Positions 47,061-58,609 of a stretch of DNA of 64,000 bases are shown here, in pieces. The stretch is from positions 295,636 through 359,635 of the forward strand of contig LSRX01000483.1 of the NCBI GenBank assembly GCA_001939145.1, written 5' to 3'. The position numbers were made by a program, and so were the translations under genes. Every line of letters begins with the position of its first letter. Position 1 is the stretch's first letter. The notes under the pieces were generated by a model. The model saw nothing but the letters and a program-made list of their open reading frames with translations, did no database searches and had not been told where the DNA came from. The DNA is from Symbiodinium microadriaticum (lineage: Eukaryota > Sar > Dinophyceae > Suessiales > Symbiodiniaceae).

Positions 47061-47599
47061 GATTTCGCAAATTGCACAAAAGTGCGGTACCGAATATTGC
47101 AGACCGAGAAACATCAGCGGGTTCAACAGGTACTGCCAGCTCATACCACGACACCACCATCCTTTGCAGCCCAAGATACAGAATCTACGTGCGCTGCCAG
47201 GTGAAAGCACGTTGAAAGCGAGAGCGGTTGTGTGCTGAGGGTGTCTCGAGCCATGTAATCCAGGAAAAACAAAGCATTGATCGAAGAGGCTGCCCTCAGG
47301 CTCGAGAATTTCGACAACATGAAGCCAGAAAAGAGCTGTGGCCGCGGCGCGGCCAAGACTCGGATCGTACCCTCCGTGACTCCGGGCCTTTTAGAGAGCA
47401 CTCGCAAGCAATTCTTCCTTGGGCCAGGTCTTGGGAGTCGGCGACCGCGCCACCACATAAATGGCGCAGGCCAAGCCTCGGAAGCTTAGCGCTGCGAAAT
47501 GCGGGTCTTTGGATCTCAACTACCAGTCAGCTCCTAGGCAATCCTAGGCCCACGGCCAGCGAGGAGTGCATTGGAGATTTCTGATAGAGGCGCGTGTTG

Positions 47600-47765
47600 C
47601 AACCGATCGATTTCTGCCTGGTCGCGCAGGACAGGTTCTGAGCATAGTCTTTGTCCCGGACACAGGGCTCTTCACAGCACAGCATGTCCAAGGCGCCGAC
47701 GGCATAAGGCAAAGGCTTGAAGTTCTCTTCATTTGCCAGCCTGGTGCCCGTCGTGTTTGCATCAA
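47600..47765 (-). CDS. Coding-like exon, unidentified
   Basis: The minus frame reads TRLANEENFKPLPYAVGALD then MLCCEEPCVRDKDYAQNLSC. It has clear protein character and lies between the S3 segment of the potassium channel and the end of the dehydrogenase gene. It could be the channel's N-terminal region or the dehydrogenase's last exon. Confidence 0.35.
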
Positions 47766-47989
47766 GCTTTTCGTGGCTTTAGCTATCTCACCACCTGAGA
47801 CGCGTTTGACTGCTGCACAACAGTGTGTTCCAACTGTCGGTGGCCTGAGGTATTCTTCATTCCAACTGTCCTCGAGCTCTACCTGTGGAGCAAACAAGAC
47901 AGCTCAGCTGAGCACAAGCCGAGCACAGATGCCTTTCGTTTCGGATAGTCGGACGAATGCAATCAAGCATCGTCGTTTTGTCCGGGGGC

Positions 47990-49340
47990 CACTCTGGTTT
48001 CCGAGGACGATGATGTGGCTGGCTCTGGCGGTGGTGTCTCAGCTTCAGCTTCGATCAGGAAGCCCACGCATGTAGATGCCAAGGCATCCGTGAGGGACCC
48101 ATCGCGGCCCAGCGAAGAGCTCTCGAGGCAAGAAATCCCCACACCCTGGTCGGCAAGCTCCTTGCCCAAGCCATCCTCAATGGACCCCAAGCAGGACACA
48201 CGTCACGGGACTAGTGGTCAGGCATTCTGCGCGGCCTTTAAGCCACAGGCAGGGCTGTCAAGCAGCTCATGTTGCAGGCCAAGCATCTGCTAGGGATCGC
48301 ACAAAGGCCATCGAACCTGCGAACGCACAGGCGCCTGCAATGCCCGGAGTCGATCCTGCCGGCGCCCCCACGAGTAGGATCCGACCACGCTTCGCCTGCA
48401 CCATGTCGGAAGCAAAGAGCCGGCAGAGGGCCGCAGTTGCCCCAACGTTCTGAGCGAGCATACGGTCCAGCTTCTCCACACTTTGGCTCAGAAATGGACC
48501 TGTATAAGAAAATTGATCTGAACAAAGCATCAACATGCAGACATCCAAGTCTTTCAGCTTCTCGTAGAGGTCTGATGCCCCTTTCGACGGGTCAGCGAGG
48601 CTGCTTGGTACCCTGAGGATGCGATCCGAAGTACTGCTCCCTGCGATCTGCGCAAGGTCCAGGTTCTGAAGTGCTGACTCCTCGTCGGTGAGTACAAGGC
48701 CAAAGCCTGCCTGTTTTGCAAAGGCGATTTAAAAGAAAAGCAGCGGACTGGGACTCCTAGTGCCCTTGGAAAATTATACAAGACCGCAGACTGCCGGCAC
48801 GGCTTGGAGATGACTCTAAGTCTCGAGAGCAGATCCGTCGTTGCGAAGAGACTTCGGCTCGGCTTTGATCGTCTCAAGAAACTTCTCAAGGCCAGTGGCA
48901 TAATTTAATTCTTATTCTCGCTGCTGATGCCGGACTACAGGAGCTTATGTAGCAACGCCTGCTCGCAGCTGTGTGCTGATGCTGACAGCGGTATAGTATT
49001 CTGATGCACAACGACTCCAAAATACCGCAGTCGGCTACTACGACTTTGGAAGTGCCCTGAACCGCTTACTTCATGCGCGGTTTGACCCATCTTCCAACAG
49101 GCTACTATTATCACGTGCAACGCAGATGCACAGCTCATGGAAGAGGGCCGTGTCACAGCAACATCTCTACACCACTGCAATTTGCGGCAACAACACTTCT
49201 TACCCAGCACTGTAGGTTCATAAGAATCTGAGCCCCAAAGCTGACTCCGGCCTCTGCACAGGCTGTCGCAAGTTTTTGGCCTAGACCCGACGCAGCGCCC
49301 GTGACCAGTGCCCAGGAGTCGCAGGGCAAAGGAAGCGGAG
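47990..49340 (-). CDS. Short-chain dehydrogenase/reductase (SDR), multi-exon
   Basis: SDRs are NAD(P)-dependent oxidoreductases with a Rossmann fold. Exons: about 49325-49240 SWALVTGAASGLGQKLATAC (cofactor-binding TGxxxGxG); about 48900-48835 GLEKFLETIKAEPKSLRNDG; about 48722-48533 QAGFGLVLTDEESALQNLDL and DLYEKLKDLDVCMLML; 48499 to about 48240 GPFLSQSVEKLDRMLAQNVG then KRGRILLVGAPAGSTPGIAG and AFVRSLAD; about 48180-47990 LGKELADQGVGISCLESSS. The order matches the β-ketoacyl-reductase/steroid-dehydrogenase branch. The usual catalytic Ser is at or near the GAPAGS segment. The Tyr of the Y-x-x-x-K motif is not evident: the expected place reads AFAGSMAF, so catalysis is doubtful. The substrate is unknown. 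The exon at 48499 follows TACAG and starts with G. Confidence 0.7.
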
Positions 49341-49619
49341 ACAGGTCGCGGTTGTGGCCGTTGTGGCTGTGGGCACGACAGCGGATGTGCGCTCCGATTC
49401 CCAGCGCGACACCGGTTGCAAGGGACCACTTTGGATTACCCGCCCGGTTGGGGCCCGGTCGGCTCGCCTGGGAAGGGGTTGGCCACGTCGGATAAAAAGG
49501 AGTCCGCTGCGCCCACATCAGCTCAGGCGCCAATGGCATTGGGGGGTTCATTCGGGGATGCGCTGGCAGAGCCTTGCAGTATGCCACACTTCTTGGAGTT
49601 TTATGTAAAGTCAAAGTCC

Positions 49620-50300
49620 GTGCCTACCAACTAACAAGAGTAGTGCTGTAACAGGTATGGACACTCAACGGCTTGCTGGCTGCGAGCGGAAGAGCATCCA
49701 AAGCACGCCTACACAGGAACATGAAGCCACAGCGTGGGTCTGGCCTTTTCTGATCGCGCATGGTAAGCGATAGACACGCCAGTTACTGCGCAAACAGGAA
49801 AGAGGAGTGAGCGGCTGCATCAACAAGCGGTGGTGTCCAATCCCACCTCGGGTCGACGACACTCTTCGGCAAAAATGAGCTCATGTCATTGATGGGTGTG
49901 ATCGCACCAGGTGGTCAAGTTGGAGAGAATGAGCCAAACGAGCTGTTGAGGCAGGGGTGCTCAGCATGGCCGGTGAAGGTAAAGTTCGAACAGACTGCTA
50001 ACTCAGCGATGATCTCAAATTTTGCCGGCGGCAGCCACACTGCCAATGGAGACAGTTCATTCATGCCCAGACTACCCGGAAGGAGTGATAAGTCTCAAAC
50101 ACCTTGGCCTTGAACCAGCACAGAACAGCAAATGAGACAATCCGAACAAGGGAACAGCTGCATTTCGAAGGTGAGGCCTGCTAGGCTCTGAACACACGAA
50201 GGGCAGGGTTGCCAGACTGCTGCTGCTGAAAGCGAATTCTTCCTGTTGAAGTTTTGGCAAACGACCGGAGCACACGTTCTGCAAATGCTCTCGTCTGCCA
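49620..50300. other. Spacer with uncertain minus frames
   Basis: At 50300-50120 two minus frames are both exon-like and cannot be told apart. The rest has no signal. Confidence 0.2.
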
Positions 50301-50314
50301 ATCGACGATTTAGC

Positions 50315-50888
50315 TCAGAACCCCACGCACTCGCTCGTTCGGATGCTTAGTTGTTTGACTGTTTGAGCATCAACGTACGTCCGAAACTTCTCTCTTGGGT
50401 CAATCTCTGGGGCTTTGGCGATCGCGCTTCCCACTCCTGCCATGGTGATGTGATCACAGGCAAACAAAAGGAAAAAGTAGCACAGGGCCTCTGCAGCTGA
50501 GGATGTCCGGAGCACTGCGACAACGGCCGGCCTGCGTTCTCGAAACGGTGAAACACAACTCGCCTCAGCAAGAATATGCTCAGTAACCCACTTGCCCCTG
50601 TCAGGCTGTGCCGATCCGGGAGGCCGATACCCTCGGTATGCCGACGCATGTTTGCATCCAAAGTTACAGCTGCGCATGGAATAGGGTCAGCACCCCGGAC
50701 CTGGCGATATCTTGGGCCATACTGAATTCCACCAACCTGCTTGCCGACAAGCTACGATGATGTAGCAAGGTGTCTAACGTGTCAGTCGGCATCTTAGAGC
50801 CCGTCCCCGACACTGCTGTACATCGGCTTGTGGCCAATCTCCACCATCCTGGGAAGGCTTTGGCTTCTATTTCACGCCGACGTGTCAT
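50315..50888 (-). CDS. Coding-like exons, unidentified
   Basis: The first frame, from ATG 50888, reads MTRRREIEAKAFPGWWRLAT and DTLDTLLHHRSLSASRLVEF. A second frame, 50640-50330, reads VVAVLRTSSAAEALCYFFLL and EIDPREKFRTYVDAQTVKQL, with a hydrophobic stretch. No family is recognised. The exons may continue the TPR gene upstream or form a separate gene. Confidence 0.3.
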
Positions 50889-51099
50889 GGTGGTGACTCT
50901 GGGGCTCGTACACTAGCGATGGGTCCATTGTTGCAGATCCCTGACCTCCCAAACAAGGCTCTGACCAGGGTGGTCACAACACCACACATCTTCAGCCAAC
51001 AAAAGAAACCTCTGCCACATGTAGTCCCGTGTCTTGAGCCGCTGGCCTTCGGAACTTTGTCCGGCCAGGAGCATCGCAGGAGCCTTGCACTCAGCGTCG

Positions 51100-53440
51100 G
51101 AGCCGCCGACAAACGGCATTGCAATGCAAGGCCGCGGCGAGCTCTTCCGGCATCCAAGACCTCCACAGGGAAGTGCAGCTTCGCAAGTTCAACACCCTGC
51201 TGTGACCGGCTCTGCGTGCTAGGCTCGAAGCTGAAGAGGCTCTAGGACCTGCAAGGGCGAACGAAAGCCCTCGGTTGCTCTTTGCATGCGGCTCTCGGCA
51301 CTTGCGTGACCGACCTCTGTCAGGTCTGCAGGTGACAGAAAGGACTCCACCTGCCAGCTCCCAAGAACGCCATCGCCCCGCACCGCGAGAGCAGACAAGG
51401 AGGTGCCTCTTTGCCATTCTCTCTGAGGCGGTGCAGCGCCCTCTTGACCGGGGCAGCATCAGAGGCCTTCTCCGCTTCAAGGACAGCCGATCCTTGGCAA
51501 GGACCAAACGTGACCACAAAGCCAAAGCGCTTTGGGAGTTGAACGCTGTTATCCTCGGGGTGCCACGCAGCTCGGACAGAATCTCAGCGTGAAGCTCCGA
51601 ACCTTTGCCCCCAGAACTACACAACTGCAAGGGGCAGCTCCTTCTGATTCTGAGCAGTTGACGCGGAGGCTCCAAACCCATCTGCCGGTGGAGTTGCGTC
51701 AGGAGCCTGAGCGCCTCCGCCTTCCCAGGCACCAGGGCAGCTTACCGGCACCGTTTCGCGGCTCCCTCTCCCGGCCTCGGCCCCAAAGTCCCTGTGCCGA
51801 CGTGCCAGGACGAGAGCTCGCTGGGCGTGGGACGCTGCGGCATCCAAGCTACCGGCAGGTGGTTCAGCCGCGTCCGCACCTGAGCAGTTTGGAACCTGCT
51901 GTTCTCCAAAGCTTCCTTTTGTGATTCCCGAGGTTTGCGTCAAGTCACGTGCTGCAATGCTACAAGTCTACGATGACAGACTGCACAGTAGTTTGCAAGC
52001 ATGTTCATCACCTTGAAAGCCCCCGAAATCCTCAGAATTTTTGCCACTGGAGAGCAACTGGCCATAGGTGACTTGCTCATTAGCTACATCTGCTGCGTTC
52101 AAAGCCGTGCCTCTGAACGATCCCAATCTCCGGGCTAGACATCTCGGGTTTCGGCACAACAAGCTTTCTAGCTGGAACAACTACTGAGAAGAAGCCGCTG
52201 CAAGTACGAGCATCGGCATCATTAGTCGGTATGATGACCCCGAGCAGCACAGCGAAGATCGACATCAGCTGTGAGAAATGCAAAGAAACCATGTCCTACT
52301 TTGCATCAGTCCCTGGGCCTGTCTGAAACCTGCAAACCACATCTCAGCGCCATGCTCTCAGCCACAGACTTCGCCGCCAGCAGTGACACTTGGATCTGGG
52401 CCACCTCTCCCTCCCGACCCAGCGTGCGGAGACGCCCCACCACTTGCATGATGTCATGCGCGGGCCCGGGCTGCATTGCAGAGACCAGGGCAGCGAGGGC
52501 GCCAGCCTCTGAGCGACTTCGGCCTTTGCGGGCGGAGAATGCCTCCTCCTCGCAGATGCGCTGAGCCTCCTCTGCTCGACCCTGCCGAAGCAGCGATTCC
52601 ACGAGGCGGTCCAGCGCAGCGGCGTGCAGGGCATTGCACCCAAGCTTCTGGGAGGCTTGCAGGCACTCTTTGGCCGCAGCCTCCGCCAGCTCTGCTGGTG
52701 CTCCTTTGATGCCCTCGCCTCGCATTGCTGTATCCACCAGGATCAAGGACCGCGGCTTATTGGATGATGGCAAAGAAGACAACCAGGCACTGGCAGACAG
52801 AAGCCACCCGATGGCTTCGGCTCTCGATTTCGACTCCGACGCGACTTGCTGGACTCGCTGGGCGGCTGCAATCGCTTCAGCAAAGCTGCCAGCTTGACGC
52901 TGGCTAATGGAGACGATGCCTGTTGCCAGGATCCCCAGCTGCTCAGGCTCACCCGGTGGGAGTTCGAGCATGCGCCTGGCAAACTCCAGGGCTTGGCCTG
53001 GCCGCCCGGGCCGCCCTGGCCGCCTTGCCAAGGCTGCACGGGCTTGTACTTGCAACAGGCGTCCCTGCGTCACCAGAGGGCAAAGGACTGAGAGAGAGAT
53101 GCCGATATGCCGATTTTTGCGGTAATTACATTCACTCTGACAACGGCTCTGTCTGGCCTGGCCTCAAGCCGCACATCTGAACCCGCTTCGCGGGCCTGAA
53201 GACTGACAGACGCAGTTGCGAGACTGCTGCGAGTGCGCACTGCCCCGGGGTGGGTGCCTTCTTCAGGGCTTCCTCAAAGCTGCTCCCCGGTCCCCTCGTG
53301 GACAAGGTCGCCTGCAGAGATGTGAAGAATCTCGCACTCTCGCTGACACCTCTTGACACAGGCTGAAAGTCGGTGAGCCTCGGCAATGGCCAGGCTCGCC
53401 TCTGCACGCTGTGACATCGCTGCATGTTACATCCCAAGAC
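51100..53440 (-). CDS. TPR-repeat protein, multi-exon
   Basis: Tetratricopeptide repeats form helical scaffolds for protein binding. The main exon, 53064-52330, follows CGCAG and ends before GTTTCAG. It holds Ala/Leu-rich helical pairs such as GQALEFARRMLELPPGEPEQ, SFAEAIAAAQRVQQVASESK, AEAAAKECLQASQKLGCNAL and GRAEEAQRICEEEAFSARKG. An upstream exon near 53430-53365 reads AEASLAIAEAHRLSACVKRC. Downstream exons: about 51885-51746 (AAASHAQRALVLARRHRDFG), 51720 onward (AEALRLLTQLHRQMGLEP), about 51480-51400 (VLEAEKASDAAPVKRALHRL) and about 51190-51110 (ELAKLHFPVEVLDAGRARRG). The junction at 51746/51720 is either a 25-nt intron or a frameshift (see findings). The function is unknown. Confidence 0.6.
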
Positions 53441-54119
53441 GAGATCTACTGCCAGTCACTGGAAGAACAAGCCTCTGCCAGTTCATCTGCAGATCCCGCA
53501 GAGGAAAGGGCCTGAAAGGTGCCGCAAACATGCCAGACTTAGCCACGCTTCCTTTAAAGCTGCAAGAGCGTCAACGTTGCTGAATTGGCAACATCGACAG
53601 CGGAACCAAACAAACCTGGAAACAAGAATCAATCAATGTGAAAGAGCAATAGATGCATGCGACATTTTGCCTGTCGCCAGCCTACGGGACACTGACGTGG
53701 TGTTAACCAGAACACCCAATGGTAGCATGGGCGGTTCAAACAGATGGCACTGCCAAGAAGGCAGCAGCATCACGGACTCAGGGAGGTGGGTCACTCGGGC
53801 GAATGGAATGCCCTGCACCCAGAATTCCAAGACAAGACAGCGACACAGGTATCCCCTTTTCAAGGCAGCAGCTCAGCTGGCGAACCCACACCAAAATTGG
53901 CAAGGCATGCATCTTGAGGAACACCCTTATCTTATCATGGCTTCCTTGACCGCTGAACACCATCGACACGACATACAACTTCATACAAGTACCGTCATCC
54001 AGCCAGCAATCTTCAGATGGCTCGTGTCTGACACAACCCGGACACTGTATAGTGGCCTTACGGTATCTTACCATCCAAGACTGTGCAAATCGACACACAC
54101 GCGCGCACCCACACGCACC

Positions 54120-54150
<31 letters not shown>

Positions 54151-54170
54151 TCGCACGCACGCACGCACTC
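53440..54170. repeat. Non-coding with a (CA)n microsatellite at 54118-54140
   Basis: A 267-codon plus frame (53424-54227) crosses this stretch but ends in translated CA repeat and has no protein pattern before it. I treat it as chance. CAC/CGC-rich repeat occupies 54093-54178. Confidence 0.5.
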
Positions 54171-54179
54171 ACTCACGCA

Positions 54180-54480
54180 GGATATCTCTCGAACAAGACT
54201 TGCGGTAGAGGAAATGCAGCAGAGTAGAGACCAGAACACGCTTCCTTTGCCTTCTCAGCGGCCAGCAACTCTTCGGCGCAGGAGCCTGCCTGGGTCTGCG
54301 TAACTGCCGACGGCAACGTACAGCCCTTTAGCTCCCGCAGCTTGTGCGGAACAACAGTCGCGCGACGTGGCCCCAGCTTTGGAGAAGCATATCTGAGACC
54401 CCGTCCGGACGGTTTAGCAGCAACTGAAGCTCTTCTGTAGCCCATCGGAGCGCCTCACGAAGCGAGATGTTCAATTCATC
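54180..54480 (-). CDS. TPR-like or helical exons, probably upstream part of the TPR gene
   Basis: The exon-like frame at about 54475-54340 reads DELNISLREALRWATEELQL and GVSDMLLQSWGHVARLLFRT. A second at about 54305-54230 reads SCAEELLAAEKAKEACSG. Both are helical and Leu/Ala-rich. They may be 5' exons of the gene at 51.1-53.4 kb, but the gap holds a microsatellite and the link is inference. Confidence 0.4.
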
Positions 54481-54856
54481 CTATCAGAAAGAGAATGCTC
54501 TTCGGTTCTCGCCTGCTTCATGGTCAGAGGACCCAGCTGGCTGAAGCCGTGCGTGGGAACTTGCCATCGACGCCATTCAGGGCATTCTAGGATTCTGGGC
54601 TACATGTTGCAATCAACGCAAAATATGCACACATGCGTTTCGACTGCGACGGCGATCGAATCTTACTTCTGAGGATGCTACGTCGAAAGGTTGTTCCAGA
54701 GCATTTGCGATTGCCAACCCTGCTTGTGGAAAGGCTTCACAACCGAATTCAAACCAAACAGGCACAGCAATCTGCCAGAATCAAACGCAGTGGAATTGAA
54801 GGCCCATCCTGACCCCAGTTCACTCTGCCTGCGCCGTATCGGCAAATTGCCATTTT

Positions 54857-54924
54857 CACACAGTCGGACAGAATAGCGATGCCCGTATGTCACACAGTCG
54901 GACAGAATAGCGATGCCCGTATGC
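54857..54924. repeat. 34-bp tandem duplication
   Basis: The 34-bp unit beginning 'cacacagtcggacagaatag' occurs at 54857-54890 and again at 54891-54924, identical except for the last base. Confidence 0.9.
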
Positions 54925-55229
54925 CCAATGCCTATCCCAGAAGTGGCGCCAACTTCCATCTTCGTGGCCAGGCCCGACTGACGCTCGGTCGGCTCGGCTG
55001 AATCGAAACCAAATGCGCTCCGTGCGAAGTGCCACTTGCAACAGGCAGGTGCTCGACATTGCTCGAAGAGGGCTCGGCAATATGCCCTGCACGCAGGAGC
55101 GGAGCAGCATCGATTTTTCCGTTGCGAGGGTCTCATTCCTCCAGCTTCTCTGCGTACCTTGGAGACGCAGTGAACCGGCGGGTCAGACTTGTTATATCAG
55201 ATATGCGGCAGCATGAAGGTACCCGCACC

Positions 55230-57503
55230 GCAAGCATTGCAAGTCCTAAATATGCGTATCAAGTAAAGGTAGTAGTGCCACAGGCAGTCGAGGGGCGTTC
55301 GAAGCATTCGGTCGACGTAGTGGATGTAGTCGTCACCTGGCATGGGCACATTCACCCACCCCGGGTCCCTGCTGGGCAAAGTTGCATGCGTGCATGCTGC
55401 GCATCCGAGGAGAGTAAAAGTGTCACAGCTCAGGAACGCCAAAGTCAGTCTGTGCAGACTGCACGAGCTCCTAGTTGAAGGTCCGAAGTCGCTGCAACAC
55501 CGTGGGGAATAGGCGAAATTCATGAGCATGAGAACATTACTTAGTGCAAGCACGAAGTGACCCTACTATGAAGCCTGGCAACAAGCTACCATTCACCAAT
55601 AATCAGCCAAGGAACAAGTCAGGTGACCTTGGTGGGAAGATCTTTGGGTCTGCTGGAGAATGCCTACAAACGCAACTGAAAGCGCTGTGGCTGCTACGGT
55701 GTGCAAAAGCAAGGCCATTCTGGGCAATGCTCTTCGCTTCCGCATCGTGCGCGATGAGCCAAAGCAGACGATCCACCAAGTCGCTGAGATCATACCTGGC
55801 AGAGTTTGCCTTTGCAAGCACCTGAAATGATGGCACATGACGCCTCCATCTCTCCACGAAACTCTTGCAGGGTCACGACACCGGGACGAAGTGGACCCAT
55901 GGCTGCAGCAGATGCATTGGTGCCATGAGTTGCCAAGGCTGGTCTGGGATAAGTACCAGGGCACCCATGAAGAGCTGCCAGGACAGTCGGTCAGCAGCAG
56001 AGTTGCCCTCGATGGCAATCTGATACTTGTACTTACCAAATGCCTCAGACTGAATCCGTGGGGCGATCAGCTCCTCATCCCGCAAGAACTCTTCTAAGTC
56101 CTCCGCCATCCGCGCCACCGTCGAAGACTCCACAAATTTGGCATCAATAAAAGGAACGAAGCGGCTGAGCCAGACTAGGCGACCACGTGGCAGCTGCAGC
56201 CATGTGGTGAAATTCCAAGCCGGTAGCCTCTTAACCTGTGGCAAAGTCACGCATTTCTCCATCATTGCCGGGTCTCTTGCAGCAGGCGCTGCTTTGCAAT
56301 CCTCAGCCCACAGGTTCGAATGCGTCCCTCGCCAAATCAAGACCGCTTTTCGGTCCTCCCATCTAAACCTTTCCATGGCCACCATGCCCTCCTTCAACTT
56401 TCGGTGACACTGCGCAGGGTGCATCTGCCACTCGGAAGGCAGCACGATCGTGGAGGTCCAGCGCGTCCCCACCTGGAGAACGACAGACATCAACTGGTGT
56501 TGTTGTGCTCCTAAACTGGCTACCTTTCGGGATATAAAGACTGAGCCATAGCCACCCGAGTAAACACCGGCACTTCGGAAAGATCATGGTCCACCACGTC
56601 GTCGGCAGCATTTAAAACGAAGCTCAATTTCGGCAGAGGCCTCGTGGACTGGATAACATTCAAGGCAAGGAGGACAGCTCGCAAGTATGAGCAGTCAAAT
56701 CCGTGGCAAGCATGGCTCTCTGGACATGATGACACGGTCCCATCCTCATGAACTGAGATGAGGCAACCGTTGACATGCGCTTCCTTGCCGAGGTCCCAGT
56801 GCAGTTGCGGGCCCCGCTTCACTATGCTGTCCCTGCGTGGTCTCAGGGCTTCAAGCTGCGAGGTCATGCTTTCCCGCAGATCATCCGGAAGGTGTGCGAA
56901 GGTTTTCCGCGAGTAGACAGGAAAGCAGCAGCGCGTGAACTCGTCCCAAACTTCTTCCTCAGGTGGTCGGAGGGATGTGTCCTCACAGTAAACCTCTGCT
57001 GGCTCGCAGCACTCGCAGTTGGGGCTCCAGATCATGGGCGAGTCAGGCACACTGCATGCCCATGCCCACATTCCAAGTGGCTGAGCAAGCGACACCTCAT
57101 AGCTGAAAACTGCTGATTGTAGGTAGTCTGCTTCTTCAGCTTGATCCAGAAGTGTTTTCAGAGTGATAAGCTTCCGTTCCACACGATTCTCTAAGGAGGC
57201 GAAACATTCAAGGTGCTGCTGTGAAAGAGGATGGCAGCAAAGCTCCTCAATAATCCAGATGCCTGTCCAGCAATCAGGGTCGGCTTCAACGCAGCAGCGA
57301 TGGAAGCTTCGATCACCTCAGCATTGCAGCAGCAACGAGCAAGCTGCCCTGGGAAGAAAGGCTGAAAATAGTCATATTGCAGCTATCTCAATAGGCAAGA
57401 GACTGTTGTACCAGCACAGGCCATTGCCGAGTTCTTCTTGAACATCCTCGTCTTGGCCGCACACAGCAACGCCGCACAACATGAAGAGAAGCAATGAGCT
57501 CAT
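55230..57503 (-). CDS. POGLUT/CAP10-type protein glycosyltransferase, secretory
   Basis: This family (Glyco_transf_90) adds sugars, such as O-glucose or xylose, to proteins or polysaccharides in the secretory pathway. The ATG at 57503-57501 starts MSSLLLFMLCGVAVCGQDED, a clean signal peptide. Exon 2 (about 57296-56556) has a Cys-rich segment (WTGIWIIEELCCHPLSQQ) and leads to LPKLSFVLNAADDVVDHDLS. Exon 3, 56472-55882, carries STIVLPSEWQMHPAQC, KAVLIWRGTHSNLW, SRFVPFIDAKFVESST, FGKYKYQIAIEGNSAADRLS and QLMAPMHLLQPWVHFVP. Exon 4, 55821-55698, carries ARYDLSDLVDRLLWLIAHDA then KSIAQNGLAFAH. These are the family blocks in the right order. A short last exon near 55340-55230 (LDCLWHYYLYLIRIF) fits the family's C-terminal helix. 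Exon junctions 3/4 use GT donors and AG|G acceptors. The donor sugar is not predictable. No ER-retention signal is confirmed. Confidence 0.88.
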
Positions 57504-57509
57504 AGCAAG

Positions 57510-58080
57510 GACGCCCAGATGGCCGAGTTGCTTCGCTTGCAATCGGTTGCGTTCTGCTGAACAAGACTTGAAACCGCACCGGCTCGATGACAGAAAGTCA
57601 TGCCCTATGCCTATGCGCTACACACTGCCCACACATCTTAGCCTCCGTCCCAAGGATTGCCCCGCAAATCTGCCCTTGGGCCAACTGGCGATGTGGCACA
57701 GGATGGAGCTGGCTTTCAAGCATCGCCGCTGCAACGCTACGAGTAGCCTGTGGCGCCAATTGGCAGAGCACCTGCTTTATACTCCGCATCGTTCGGACAC
57801 ACGCATTCGTGCGCCTTCGCGGAAGGCCCAGGCTGTGCTCCCGACCGAATTGCGGATAAACGAACCTACAGCAAGACGCATCACAAATCGCGTCCCAACT
57901 TCGTGCAGCGGCACCAGGGAACGGCGTCCCAACTCTTGGAGCCAGCACGACAGCATTGAAACTGAGACGGCCACTGCAGCGCTTGCTATGACCAACGCTG
58001 AGGGAAGAGGTAGACAACATCTCGACTACATTTGGCTACCACCATGCCAATAGCCCTCATGCTCACAAATAGATGACTTA
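57510..58080. other. Upstream of the glycosyltransferase; unsupported plus ORF
   Basis: A 190-codon plus frame (57481-58053) and a 140-codon minus frame overlap. Neither has a recognised pattern, and the plus frame overlaps the signal-peptide exon in antisense. Confidence 0.3.
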
Positions 58081-58083
58081 CCA

Positions 58084-58600
58084 GCGTTGCTGACGGTGGT
58101 GGTGGTGGTGGTGGTGGTGGGGGTGGCGGTGGCGNATAATGATGCTGGGTATGGTAGTGTCGGTGATGATGATGGTCGTGTTGTTGATGATGATGGTGAT
58201 AGCCATGGCGGTGGTTGTGGTGGCGGCGGCGGTGGTGGTCGTGGTCGCAGTCGCAGTCGCAGTCGCGGTCGTGGTCGTGGTGAGTGGAAGTGGTAGTGGC
58301 AGTCCCGGTAGACATGGTAGTCTGGTAATAGTGGTAGTAGTGGTAGTCGCGCGCACCCCACCAACTATCTCTCCTAAACACTTTTTAAGCACACATGGTG
58401 GGGGGGGGGGGTGATGATGTACTTTTAAGAGCACATCCAGTTTACTCGATATTTACTTGTTGTAGAATACCACCGATGAGCGGTGGCAGTAGCAGTAGCA
58501 GTAGTAGTAGTAGTCGTCGTCGTCGTCGTGGTAGTAGTAGTAGCAGCAAGCAGCAGTAGTAATAGTAGTAGCAGGAGAAGTAGTAGCAACAGCAGCAGCA
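58084..58600. repeat. GGT/GAT/CGT and AGT trinucleotide repeats with one ambiguous base
   Basis: (GGT)n at 58090-58120 runs into GATGGT and GTCGTG repeats to about 58350. A poly-G run is near 58399-58410, and AGT/GCA repeats occupy 58485-58600. An N at 58135 marks an unresolved base. The poly-Val/His/Pro ORFs are translated repeat. Confidence 0.85.
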
Positions 58601-58609
58601 GATGCCAAG

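Noticed and set aside
53424..54227. 267-codon plus-strand ORF
   Set aside because: It ends in translated CA repeat, has no domain, and runs antisense to the local gene direction; its length is explained by composition.
57481..58053. 190-codon plus-strand ORF
   Set aside because: It overlaps the signal-peptide exon of the glycosyltransferase in antisense and has no recognised motif.
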